This document shows, piece by piece, positions 1 through 5,995 of a stretch of DNA of 5,995 nt. The DNA is taken from positions 1 through 5,995 of the forward strand of contig DCMX01000243.1 of NCBI GenBank assembly GCA_002321855.1. Reading direction: 5' to 3'. Position 1 is the stretch's first letter; each line of letters starts with the position of its first letter. A program made the translations under genes and the position numbers. This DNA is from Fidelibacterota bacterium UBA1611. GTDB taxonomy: Bacteria; Fidelibacterota; Marinisomatia; Marinisomatales; UBA1611. The notes beneath the pieces were generated by a model that saw only the letters and a list, made by a program, of their open reading frames with translations, made no database searches and was not told the DNA's origin.

Positions 1-483
1 AGTTACTGTCTGACTGGGTCCTCGAAATCCCCAACGCATTGATAGATGTCCGCCAGCAATATTAGCAATCATTTTAGCAACAAATTGTGGAGATACTCTC
101 CGTGGACCACGTTTCTCCACATTATTGTGTTCATGTTCAAGGGTTTGAATTCCACCGACACCAGTCCCAATAGTTGCACCAGCTCGGTCAAGATTTATTG
201 CATCAAAATCAAGATTTGCTGATTCAATGGCTTCCTGTGCTGCAACTAACGCAAATATAGAAAAAGGGTCAAGCTTTCGGATATCTTTAGGTTCAAAATA
301 ATTTTCTGGCTGAAAGTTTGTTAATTCTCCAGCAATGGTAACACGATGCTCTTCTGTGTCAAAATAGGTGATTGGGGCAATTCCACTAATTCCGGATTTC
401 AAAGCTTCCCAGAAGAGTATTGCAGAATTCCCGTTTGGCGCTAAAGCACCCATCCCTGTTACGACAACTTTTTTTCGCGGCAT
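1..483 (-). CDS. fabF: 3-oxoacyl-[acyl-carrier-protein] synthase II (FabF), N-terminal part, cut by window edge
   Basis: The 161 visible codons form the N-terminal thiolase-fold half of a beta-ketoacyl-ACP synthase of the FabF/KAS II type. In the family this cytosolic enzyme condenses malonyl-ACP with a growing acyl-ACP during chain elongation. It opens with the typical VVVTGMGALAPNGNS motif (residues 6-20). The family signatures GTGVGG (107-111), GPRRVSP (126-132) and NIAGGHL followed by GFRGPSQTV (141-160) come later. The last of these stands immediately before the active-site TAC motif, so the nucleophilic cysteine (about residue 164) and the two catalytic histidines lie beyond position 1. 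The ATG at 483 lies 14 bp after the acpP stop. No clear Shine-Dalgarno precedes it, so translation may be coupled to acpP. FabB or another KAS homologue is possible, but the position right after acpP favours FabF. Confidence 0.95.
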   Translation of the reverse strand, partial: MPRKKVVVTGMGALAPNGNSAILFWEALKSGISGIAPITYFDTEEHRVTIAGELTNFQPENYFEPKDIRKLDPFSIFALVAAQEAIESANLDFDAINLDRAGATIGTGVGGIQTLEHEHNNVEKRGPRRVSPQFVAKMIANIAGGHLSMRWGFRGPSQTVT

Positions 484-497
484 AGCGCGACAATCTA

Positions 498-728
498 TTA
501 CTGGTTTTTTTCTATGTATTTTATAGCAGAACCAACCGTAGTAATATTTTCAGCATCATCATCTGGTATTTCAATACCAAACTCTTCTTCAAACTCCATG
601 ATTAATTCCACTGTATCTAGTGAATCAGCTCCAAGATCATCCACAAAATGAGCATCTTCCTTAATAGCTGATTCTTCAACACCGAGTTTATCGATGATTA
701 CGTCTTTTACCTTATCAAATGTAGACAT
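498..728 (-). CDS. acpP: acyl carrier protein
   Basis: This encodes a 76-residue acidic acyl carrier protein, the normal length for the family. It carries fatty-acid intermediates as thioesters on 4'-phosphopantetheine in the cytosol. The attachment serine is Ser36 in LGADSLDTVEL (residues 32-42), followed by the acidic helix II (EFEEEFGIEIPDDDAENI), the recognition surface for Fab enzymes. The ATG at 728 is chosen over an in-frame ATG 14 codons upstream (770). It has a good AGGAG about 7 bases upstream and gives the canonical MSTFDKVKDVI start, whereas the longer form would overlap the end of fabG. It lies between fabG (19 bp upstream) and fabF (14 bp downstream). Its G+C is clearly lower than that of fabG. 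Confidence 0.98.
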   Translation of the reverse strand: MSTFDKVKDVIIDKLGVEESAIKEDAHFVDDLGADSLDTVELIMEFEEEFGIEIPDDDAENITTVGSAIKYIEKNQ

Positions 729-747
729 ATTTTCTCCTATTCTTGTT

Positions 748-1494
748 TCAATTAATGATGCGGCCGCCATCTACCGTGATGGTTTGGCCAGTAATATAAT
801 TTGCTTCATCCGATGCCAAAAATAACGCGGCACAGGCAATATCATCTGCAGTGCCGATTCTCCCGGCTGGTATCCTGCTTAAGAATTCCTGTTTCGCCGT
901 ATCGGTTAATTCATCGGTCATATCTGTTTCTATCCAGCCTGGAGCTATGCAGTTTACTGTAATACTCCGGGTGGCCACTTCTTTAGCAACAGACTTGGTC
1001 ATACCGATAAGGCCTGATTTTGAAGCAGCATAATTGGCCTGGCCAGGATTACCGGTCAGTCCCACAATAGAAGTGATATTGATAATGCGCCCGCTGCGGT
1101 TTTTCATCATGGGGCGAATAGCTGCTTTCATACCGTGATATGCCCCTTTAAGATTAATATTGAGCACCGTATCCCAATCCTCATCTTTCATGCGAATGAG
1201 CAATGCGTCACGGGTGACACCGGCATTGTTTACCAGGATGTCCAGCCTCGCGTGTTCTTGTACCGTTGTCTGGACCAGGTTGGTAAAACTTTCCTTATCG
1301 CTGATGTCGCAGGTGGTATGGCTGGCGGAAGCGCCATTTGAATTTATTTCTATAGCGACAGCCTGGATGGCATCGGTTGTCCTAGCTGCGCAGACCACGT
1401 GGGCGCCAGCATTGGCAAATGTTTCTGCAATTGTTTTTCCGATACCCCGGGAAGCCCCGGTCACAATGGCCACCTTATCCGTAAGGCTAAACAT
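748..1494 (-). CDS. fabG: 3-oxoacyl-[acyl-carrier-protein] reductase (FabG)
   Basis: This is a 248-aa classical short-chain dehydrogenase that performs the NADPH-dependent reduction of 3-ketoacyl-ACP to 3-hydroxyacyl-ACP. The cofactor-binding TGASRGIG lies at residues 12-19, and NNAG at 89-92. The catalytic tetrad Asn114, Ser142, Tyr155 and Lys159 is complete, with Tyr and Lys in the YAASK motif. PGWIETDMT (185-193) and the C-terminal ITGQTITVDGG are typical of FabG rather than of SDRs in general. The ATG at 1494 has AGAGG about 6 bases upstream and lies inside the last codons of fabD, an 8-bp overlap consistent with translational coupling. Seven hand-counted 60-base rows give about 48% G+C, against about 36% in acpP/fabF. 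Confidence 0.97.
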   Translation of the reverse strand: MFSLTDKVAIVTGASRGIGKTIAETFANAGAHVVCAARTTDAIQAVAIEINSNGASASHTTCDISDKESFTNLVQTTVQEHARLDILVNNAGVTRDALLIRMKDEDWDTVLNINLKGAYHGMKAAIRPMMKNRSGRIINITSIVGLTGNPGQANYAASKSGLIGMTKSVAKEVATRSITVNCIAPGWIETDMTDELTDTAKQEFLSRIPAGRIGTADDIACAALFLASDEANYITGQTITVDGGRIIN

Positions 1495-2407
1495 TTAAGG
1501 CCTCTAACTGGGCAATAGATTCAATACCAGAAACAGGTATTTGCGGATTGATATGCTTGTTCAGACCCTGCAGGACTTTTCCTGGTCCTACTTCTATAAA
1601 AGATTCCATACCTTGGTTGGACATTGATGTAATGGTCTGTGACCACAGTACCGGGTTTTCCAGTTGACGAATCAATAAATCTTTAATTTTTACACCAAGA
1701 GTATTTGGTTGCGCATTAACATTAGCGTATATGGGATAAATTGAGTCTGAAATTTGGATAGAATTCAATTCAACGGCAAGAGCTTCACGAGCCGGTGCCA
1801 TCAAAGTAGAATGAAATGCTCCGCTTACATTGAGCTGTGTCGCCATGCGGGCACCATTACTCTTGGCTGTTGCCATTATGGTTGTTACTGCTTCCGGTGT
1901 GCCGGAAATGACCACTTGACCGGGTGAATTGAAATTAGCAGCCACCACAATTCCTTCTCCTGAATAATCTTGGCAAAGATCGCTGACTCTGTACTCATCC
2001 AGTCCAATGATCGCTGCCATGGATCCTGACTGGAGCCGGCCAGCCTGGGCCATATTTTCCGCCCTTAGTTTCACCAAATTTAATCCGGTTGCAAAATCGA
2101 ATGCTTCCCCGATCGCAAGGGCTGAATATTCACCGAGACTGTGCCCGGCTAAAGCTGCGGGACGCAGCCCTTTTTTCAGCAATAATTTCCCAATAATAAC
2201 GCTGACAATATAAATCGCTGGCTGGGTATATTGGGTTTGTTTTAATGTCTTCCGCGGACCTTCGAAGATAATGGACTGGATATCACAACCCATGATGGAG
2301 TTGGCCAGGTCAAAATAAGATTTCCCGAGTTCGGTGTTCTGGTACAGGTCATGGCCCATGCCAACTTTCTGTGAAGCCTGCCCTGGGAAAAGCCATGCTG
2401 TATTCAT
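1487..2407 (-). CDS. fabD: malonyl-CoA:ACP transacylase (FabD)
   Basis: This encodes a 306-aa malonyl-CoA:ACP transacylase, which moves malonate from CoA to ACP to supply the extender unit for FabH and FabF. It begins with the family signature LFPGQASQKVGMG (residues 6-18). The nucleophile is Ser90 in GHSLGEYSAL, Arg115 (KLRAENM) should bind the malonyl carboxylate, and His199 (GAFHS) and Gln248 complete the active site, matching Ser92, Arg117, His201 and Gln250 of E. coli FabD. The ATG at 2407 is preferred to an in-frame GTG at 2422. It forms an ATGA overlap with the fabH stop codon and gives the canonical N-terminus. A GGGAAA lies about 9 bases upstream as a weak ribosome-binding site. The stop codon is TAG, inside the start of fabG. 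Confidence 0.96.
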   Translation of the reverse strand: MNTAWLFPGQASQKVGMGHDLYQNTELGKSYFDLANSIMGCDIQSIIFEGPRKTLKQTQYTQPAIYIVSVIIGKLLLKKGLRPAALAGHSLGEYSALAIGEAFDFATGLNLVKLRAENMAQAGRLQSGSMAAIIGLDEYRVSDLCQDYSGEGIVVAANFNSPGQVVISGTPEAVTTIMATAKSNGARMATQLNVSGAFHSTLMAPAREALAVELNSIQISDSIYPIYANVNAQPNTLGVKIKDLLIRQLENPVLWSQTITSMSNQGMESFIEVGPGKVLQGLNKHINPQIPVSGIESIAQLEALNV

Positions 2408-3393
2408 GGATATGTTTCCCACTTAATAAGCATACTGCCCCAGGTAAATCCTGCGCCAAAGGCAGCCAATAGCAGCATATCTCCGTCATTCAAAAGTCTC
2501 TCATCTACTGCTTCGCTTAGTCCAAGGGGAATGGTCCCAGCAGTTGTATTGCCGTACCTACCAATGTTAATAAACACTTTGTCTTCGGTGAAACCGCAGC
2601 GTGCAGCGGTGGCATCTATAATCCTCTTGTTGGCCTGGTGCGGGATAAATAAACTGATATCTTCGCCTGTTAAATTATTGCGAGTAATGATATCCTTGGA
2701 TACATCTGCCATCCCTTTTACGGCAAATTTGTACACCGTTTTGCCATCCTGTTTTAAAAAATGCTGCCGAGCTTTTACCGATTCAACTGTAGCCGGCTGA
2801 CGGCTCCCGCCGCCGGGCATGATCAAATAATCTCCTCCGGAACCATCGATGCGAAGAATAGAATCAATAATTCCCTTTTCGGAGACAGTAGGTTCCAAGA
2901 TTGCACCGCCGCCGCCATCGCCAAAAAGAACACAGATATCACGGTCCGTATAATCCATAATAGAACTCATGGTATCAACACCAATCACCATGATCCGTTC
3001 ATATTGACCAGATTCGATAAATTTTGCCCCGGTTTCCAAACCATAGAGAAAGCCGGTACAGGCTCCGCTCAGGTCAAAGCCCCAGGCGTTTGAAGCGCCG
3101 ATATTATTCTGAACCAGGGCAGCAGTTGATGGGGCAAAATAATCTGGCGTGCAGGTACAGATAATAATCACCTGAATATCATCCGGTGATAATTCGCGTT
3201 TTTCCAGTAATTGTTTTGCAATTTGGGTACATAAATCTGATGTAGCTTCATTTTCACCTACAATATATCTTTGTGCAATACCTGTTCTGGATTGGATCCA
3301 TTCATCGGAAGTATCAATCATTTTCTCAAGATCATGATTTGTTAGTACCTTTTCAGGCACATAATGGGCTGTGGCTGTAATGGTGGCGTTCAT
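2404..3393 (-). CDS. fabH: 3-oxoacyl-[acyl-carrier-protein] synthase III (FabH)
   Basis: This encodes a 329-aa KAS III, which starts fatty-acid synthesis by condensing an acyl-CoA (acetyl-CoA or a branched primer) with malonyl-ACP. The triad is complete: Cys112 in SGACTGFLYGLE, His252 in IPHQANKRIID and Asn282 in GRYGNTTAGT. The N-terminal TSDEWIQSRTGI (28-39) is the CoA-binding loop typical of the family, and the C-terminal AFGAGFTWGS is also diagnostic. Residues 190-215 (MPGGGSRQPAT and following) form the usual variable lid. Primer preference cannot be read from this. The start is the ATG at 3393. An in-frame GTG at 3414 would add 7 residues and abut an inverted repeat, and neither start has a clear Shine-Dalgarno. 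The TGA stop overlaps the fabD start. plsX, often directly upstream, is absent. Confidence 0.96.
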   Translation of the reverse strand: MNATITATAHYVPEKVLTNHDLEKMIDTSDEWIQSRTGIAQRYIVGENEATSDLCTQIAKQLLEKRELSPDDIQVIIICTCTPDYFAPSTAALVQNNIGASNAWGFDLSGACTGFLYGLETGAKFIESGQYERIMVIGVDTMSSIMDYTDRDICVLFGDGGGGAILEPTVSEKGIIDSILRIDGSGGDYLIMPGGGSRQPATVESVKARQHFLKQDGKTVYKFAVKGMADVSKDIITRNNLTGEDISLFIPHQANKRIIDATAARCGFTEDKVFINIGRYGNTTAGTIPLGLSEAVDERLLNDGDMLLLAAFGAGFTWGSMLIKWETYP

Positions 3394-3418
3394 GGCTGGC
3401 TTGCTATGCAACACTTTA

Positions 3419-3443
3419 AGGCAGGGTTGGATTCACCCTGCCT
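3419..3443 (-). terminator. perfect inverted repeat between rpmF and fabH; weak terminator or attenuator candidate
   Basis: A 9-bp perfect stem (3419-3427 pairing with 3435-3443, GGCAGGGT/ACCCTGCC core) encloses a 7-base loop. It sits in the 83-bp gap after rpmF. On the coding (minus) strand it is preceded by CCAAAATA and followed by TTAAAGTGTT, so the U tract is short and broken. This fits a leaky terminator, an attenuator or an mRNA processing/stability hairpin better than a strong terminator. Confidence 0.4.
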
Positions 3444-3476
3444 ATTTTGGCGCATTTTCATGATTGGGAAAAAGGT

Positions 3477-3653
3477 TTATGATGTGGATATAACTGGACG
3501 ACCTCTATAATACCCACAATTAGGACAGGCACGGTGCGGCAGTTTTGACTGTTTGCATTGAGCGCATTTAGCCAAAGAAATCGCTTTAGATTTATAGTGT
3601 GTCCGACGCTTACGGCTTCTTGCTTTCGATTGACGTCTTTTTGGCAGTGCCAT
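3477..3653 (-). CDS. rpmF: 50S ribosomal protein L32
   Basis: This encodes a 58-aa basic protein of the bL32 family, a component of the large ribosomal subunit. It starts with MALPKRRQSKARSRKRRTHY, close to the family consensus. It carries two CxxC pairs (Cys30/Cys33 and Cys43/Cys46), so it is the zinc-ribbon, cysteine-containing form of L32. The ATG at 3653 has an AAAGGAG ribosome-binding site (3659-3665) at good spacing, and the gene ends in TAA. It follows yceD by 45 bp, the standard pairing of these genes in bacteria, and precedes the fab cluster, from which it is separated by 83 bp instead of by plsX. Confidence 0.97.
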   Translation of the reverse strand: MALPKRRQSKARSRKRRTHYKSKAISLAKCAQCKQSKLPHRACPNCGYYRGRPVISTS

Positions 3654-3658
3654 TGATT

Positions 3659-3665
3659 CTCCTTT
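3659..3665 (-). promoter_or_regulatory. ribosome-binding site of rpmF
   Basis: AAAGGAG on the minus strand lies 5 bases before the rpmF ATG at 3653. It confirms the start of this short gene and is one of the stronger Shine-Dalgarno sequences in the window. Confidence 0.7.
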
Positions 3666-3698
3666 AATTTATTATATTAAAAATAGTGCTAAATTGAA

Positions 3699-4175
3699 TC
3701 ATAGATCTTCTACAGACTCATCTGGATATTCACAAATACAATTACCGTGATTTAAGTTCACTCCGCATTGGAGACAGAGACCTTCGCATGAATCAACACA
3801 CAATTTTTTCATTGGTTCGGAAAGTAATAGTAACTCAGAAAAAATCCCTTTTAATTCTATTGAATCCTTTGACTCTGGAAAATATACTCTTTCAATTTCA
3901 TCTAAGGTTGTCAAATCTTGATCAGATATCAACCAAAGCTTTAACCTAACCTGTCCTGATACTGAAAAAGATTCTAAGCAACGGTCACAATCATACACTT
4001 GCTCAGCTGATAATACACCAGTTAGATGAAACCCTGACCGTACTTTTGTAGATGAAAGCGTACACTGAATTATATCATTATTGAAACGTGAACTGTTATT
4101 AGGTAAATCTCCAACGGTTATGTCAAAGAGCCTATCCTTAAATTCGGAGTCTAATTCCGAACGAAAGATCTTCAT
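3699..4175 (-). CDS. yceD: YceD/DUF177 family protein (23S rRNA accumulation)
   Basis: This encodes a 158-aa protein of the DUF177/YceD family, which in other organisms is linked to 23S rRNA accumulation and large-subunit assembly. The family signatures are present: a central CDRCLE motif (Cys63, Cys66), and a C-terminal block in which a proline and lysine (PMKKLC) precede CEGLCLQCGVNLN and a final CIC (Cys126, 130, 134, 137, 146 and 148). The cysteines suggest metal binding, which is an inference. The region between (about 84-118) is acidic. The placement immediately before rpmF is the classic context and strengthens the call. The ATG at 4175 has no strong Shine-Dalgarno. The gene is AT-rich: two hand-counted rows average about 31% G+C. 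Confidence 0.9.
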   Translation of the reverse strand: MKIFRSELDSEFKDRLFDITVGDLPNNSSRFNNDIIQCTLSSTKVRSGFHLTGVLSAEQVYDCDRCLESFSVSGQVRLKLWLISDQDLTTLDEIERVYFPESKDSIELKGIFSELLLLSEPMKKLCVDSCEGLCLQCGVNLNHGNCICEYPDESVEDL

Positions 4176-4199
4176 ATTCTTATCGCAAAAAGTACCGAC

Positions 4200-4219
4200 C
4201 CTTTGGAATTATTCCAAGG
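4200..4219 (-). terminator. inverted repeat downstream of the membrane-protein gene; weak terminator candidate
   Basis: The 77-bp gap between the membrane-protein stop (4253) and the yceD start (4175) holds an 8-bp stem with one bulged base and a 3-base loop (CCTTGGAA/TTCCAAAGG on the coding strand). A run of five T follows about 8 bases after the stem on the minus strand, further than in a standard intrinsic terminator. It may separate the upstream envelope genes from the yceD-rpmF-fab unit, but the evidence is only structural. Confidence 0.3.
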
Positions 4220-4252
4220 CGGAAACAGGGGTAATATTAAATGATAAAAGGA

Positions 4253-5533
4253 TTATTCTTCTTCAGAGTGTCCGGAAGAAGCATTACTATAAGCGCGTTC
4301 AGATTCATCATTAAAATCTAAGGTTGTATCGTCGTTTTCTTCTTCTAATTCATCCTCATCTTTTCTATCCAACAGATTATCATCATCTGAATTTTTCTTA
4401 AAGATGACAAACATAATTGTTTCACCTACAGAAAGAACTGAAAGCCCATAAGATAACACAGATAAGAGAATCAGAAACAATACGAAGGACAATATGAGAC
4501 CAGAGAATGTTTCGGCACCTGACAAAACTTCATCTGCTGGTTGATAGGAAAGATTGGGTAAACAGTCGAGAATCAATTCAACTAGATTGGTTATCCCAAA
4601 AACAACGGAGACAGAGAAGTCTGATATGGTGGATAAAATTGTAGATGAAGTATTTGGTACTGTTGACAAATCAGATATGTCTATAGCTCCAGACATCCAG
4701 TCAGCATATACTAATGAACTTGCATAGCCTAATACGTTGTCCAATTTTTCCCCCATGAACCAATCACATCCGAAAACAAAGTTGATGAGTTGGAAACTAG
4801 CTTTCCAAAACCAGGAGAGAATTTTAACACCGATTAGAGTTATAGGAATAAGAATGAAATGATAAAGTATTATTCTCCAAGGCTGACTCCAGGTAATGGA
4901 ATAGGACTGAAAAACTGTTCCCATTGTATCTTCCTCATATGTTCCAACAATGGCTGGTGTATAAACAATGGTAGTCAGTAGAACAAATAGTGTATAAACT
5001 GTAAATAAAGACCCAAAAAAATAAAACAGGTAAAGAATCGAAAATAGAAATTCTCCAAGAAATGGAATTTTTCCAAAAAGAGCGAATATTGCTGCAAAAA
5101 TCAAAAAGAATACAATGATTAAGATAACAGATATAGAAGAAAAAACAATTGGATGCCAATGTTTATATACATAGTCCCAAGCATCTTTAGCAGAGAAGAA
5201 ATCATTACCTTTAAGCTGTTTTAATGTTACTCGTGATACAGCTGTGCATGACAAAAAAATTGATATGATCCATGCTTCTATACCAATCCCATATATGATC
5301 CATGGAAGGATTGGAGAATCATTTCCAAACAAACAAGGGTAAAGTCCATATATAGATAAAGCATCACCGAATTCAATACCCGACATAACAAGAGAAAGAT
5401 ATGTAAAGACCCAATACACTATATATCCAGCGAGATTACCAACAATAAATATCCATATCTTTTTTCCGCTTAACGCTAATCGCGGTGCTCTAAATATATC
5501 TCTGAAATCAAAATATAGATTCATTGGACCCAT
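4253..5533 (-). CDS. uncharacterised multi-pass membrane protein with acidic C-terminal tail
   Basis: I do not recognise the family of this 426-aa protein. After a short N-terminus with FDFRDIFRAPRLAL (residues 8-21), it has hydrophobic segments at about 26-50, 76-99, 129-153, 157-191 (long, possibly two spans), 219-243 and 344-378. A weaker one lies at 305-325, giving about six to eight spans. Residues 245-340 are a less hydrophobic Ser/Asp-rich stretch between spans. The C-terminus from about 379 is hydrophilic and strongly acidic (DEDELEEEN, ending HSEEE) and is probably cytosolic. There is no signal peptide separate from the first span and no catalytic motif that I can identify. The ATG at 5533 has AAGGAG six bases upstream, which supports it over Met4. 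It follows the SPOR gene by 23 bp, so the two are probably co-transcribed. A transport or envelope role would be a guess. Confidence 0.8.
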   Translation of the reverse strand: MGPMNLYFDFRDIFRAPRLALSGKKIWIFIVGNLAGYIVYWVFTYLSLVMSGIEFGDALSIYGLYPCLFGNDSPILPWIIYGIGIEAWIISIFLSCTAVSRVTLKQLKGNDFFSAKDAWDYVYKHWHPIVFSSISVILIIVFFLIFAAIFALFGKIPFLGEFLFSILYLFYFFGSLFTVYTLFVLLTTIVYTPAIVGTYEEDTMGTVFQSYSITWSQPWRIILYHFILIPITLIGVKILSWFWKASFQLINFVFGCDWFMGEKLDNVLGYASSLVYADWMSGAIDISDLSTVPNTSSTILSTISDFSVSVVFGITNLVELILDCLPNLSYQPADEVLSGAETFSGLILSFVLFLILLSVLSYGLSVLSVGETIMFVIFKKNSDDDNLLDRKDEDELEEENDDTTLDFNDESERAYSNASSGHSEEE

Positions 5534-5539
5534 AAAAAA

Positions 5540-5545
5540 CTCCTT
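5540..5545 (-). promoter_or_regulatory. ribosome-binding site of the membrane-protein gene
   Basis: AAGGAG on the minus strand is separated by six T from the ATG at 5533. It decides in favour of that start over the in-frame ATG three codons later. Confidence 0.7.
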
Positions 5546-5556
5546 TTTAAAATCAT

Positions 5557-5995
5557 TTAATTCTCTAAACGTACGAAATCTACCCAGGCAGACATGCCCA
5601 GCTCACTTGAAACAACGTCTGCTACTGCTTTTGCTGAGTTATAATTATCATAACTGCCTATTCGAACACGGTACCAGATTTCTTCTGTTTCTTTAAAGTA
5701 GGCTTTCTGAATATATGCATCATAGCCTGATATAATGAGTTTTTTTGCAAACTGTTGGGCGTCTTTTAACTGTTTCTTAGATATGATTTGAATTGTGAAA
5801 CGGTCTTTTTGTGCCGGGATATGTGCATCTTTAGCTGGTTTTGTTTTTACTGACATTGCCCTCACTACAGGCTTAGTATTTTTCGGAGATTGTACAGTAT
5901 ACTTTTTTTGAATAGCAGGACTATCTTTATAATCATCATTCCCACCATCGCTAATTCCTTCAACATTGTTATCTTCTTCGTATTCGTCTTCTTCG
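5557..5995 (-). CDS. SPOR-domain protein, C-terminal part, cut by window edge
   Basis: The reading frame is open from the TAA at 5557 to the right edge, giving 145 visible residues with the N-terminus missing. An internal GTG (5865) and ATG (5856) exist but are unlikely starts, because the frame continues upstream through an acidic low-complexity stretch (EEDEYEEDNN) and a polar Lys/Pro linker. The last 80 or so residues (from about 5799 down) form a SPOR domain: FTIQIISKKQLKDAQQFAKK, then GYDAYIQKA, then IWYRVRIGSYDNYNSAKAVA and a final AWVDFVRLEN. SPOR domains bind denuded peptidoglycan glycan strands, often at division sites, and are usually anchored by an N-terminal membrane segment, not visible here. 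It lies 23 bp before the membrane-protein gene. Confidence 0.88.
   Translation of the reverse strand, partial: EEDEYEEDNNVEGISDGGNDDYKDSPAIQKKYTVQSPKNTKPVVRAMSVKTKPAKDAHIPAQKDRFTIQIISKKQLKDAQQFAKKLIISGYDAYIQKAYFKETEEIWYRVRIGSYDNYNSAKAVADVVSSELGMSAWVDFVRLEN

Noticed and set aside
1445..1461. Small G+C-rich inverted repeat (CCGGG/CCCGG) near the start of fabG.
   Set aside because: It falls in the codons of the conserved TGASRGIG motif and needs no regulatory explanation.
1160..1498. 112-codon open frame on the plus strand.
   Set aside because: It lies antisense to fabG, which has a complete catalytic tetrad. The frame has no family features and is a shadow of fabG codon use.
2761..3093. 110-codon open frame on the plus strand.
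   Set aside because: It lies antisense to the conserved core of fabH and shows no recognisable protein.
3671..3698. Minus-strand promoter candidate before rpmF: a perfect TATAAT (3671-3676) with a weak TTCAAT -35 (3693-3698, 16-bp spacer).
   Set aside because: The expected transcription start would fall at about 3664, inside the Shine-Dalgarno of rpmF. The -35 matches poorly and the region is simply AT-rich.
4081..4314. 77-codon plus-strand open frame spanning the yceD/membrane-protein gap.
   Set aside because: It overlaps the start of yceD and the end of the membrane-protein gene antisense, and has no recognisable motifs.
4935..5159. 74-codon open frame on the minus strand, Phe/Cys rich.
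   Set aside because: It lies inside the membrane-protein gene in another frame. Its hydrophobic look comes from the T-rich codons of the transmembrane segments.

Overview
The window is bacterial and nearly fully coding, with every gene on the minus strand, so the biological order runs from high to low coordinates: SPOR-domain protein (5' end missing) > large uncharacterised membrane protein > YceD/DUF177 > rpmF (L32) > fabH > fabD > fabG > acpP > fabF (3' end missing). The core is the widely conserved type II fatty-acid synthesis cluster next to the yceD-rpmF ribosomal pair. The low G+C outside the fab core and the SPOR-domain envelope protein suggest a Gram-negative-like bacterium, perhaps an uncultured lineage of the FCB/Marinimicrobia type. 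That placement is a weak inference from protein style and gene order, not a demonstrated assignment.

Region by region. 5995-5557 is the C-terminal part of a protein with an acidic, low-complexity stretch followed by a SPOR (peptidoglycan-binding) domain. 5533-4253 is a 426-aa multi-pass membrane protein with a strongly acidic cytosolic-type tail and no family that I recognise. 4175-3699 is YceD/DUF177 with its cysteine-rich C-terminus. 3653-3477 is the 58-aa, four-cysteine ribosomal protein L32. An 83-bp gap with a perfect 9-bp inverted repeat then precedes fabH. From 3393 down to 1 lie fabH, fabD, fabG, acpP and fabF, tightly packed: fabH/fabD share an ATGA stop-start overlap, fabD/fabG overlap by 8 bp, and fabG/acpP and acpP/fabF are 19 and 14 bp apart.

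How they work together: FabD charges ACP with malonate, FabH starts chains from an acyl-CoA and malonyl-ACP, FabF elongates, FabG reduces the 3-ketoacyl-ACP, and AcpP carries the intermediates. All catalytic residues that fall inside the window are intact. The FabF catalytic cysteine lies about three codons beyond the left edge.

Nothing here looks like a new defence, mobile or RNA system. The points worth a second look are the absence of plsX between rpmF and fabH, a clear G+C step that sets fabH-fabD-fabG apart from all their neighbours, the inverted repeat at the junction of those two blocks, and the unrecognised membrane protein. No tRNA, rRNA, CRISPR, insertion sequence or intergenic stretch over 100 bp is present.
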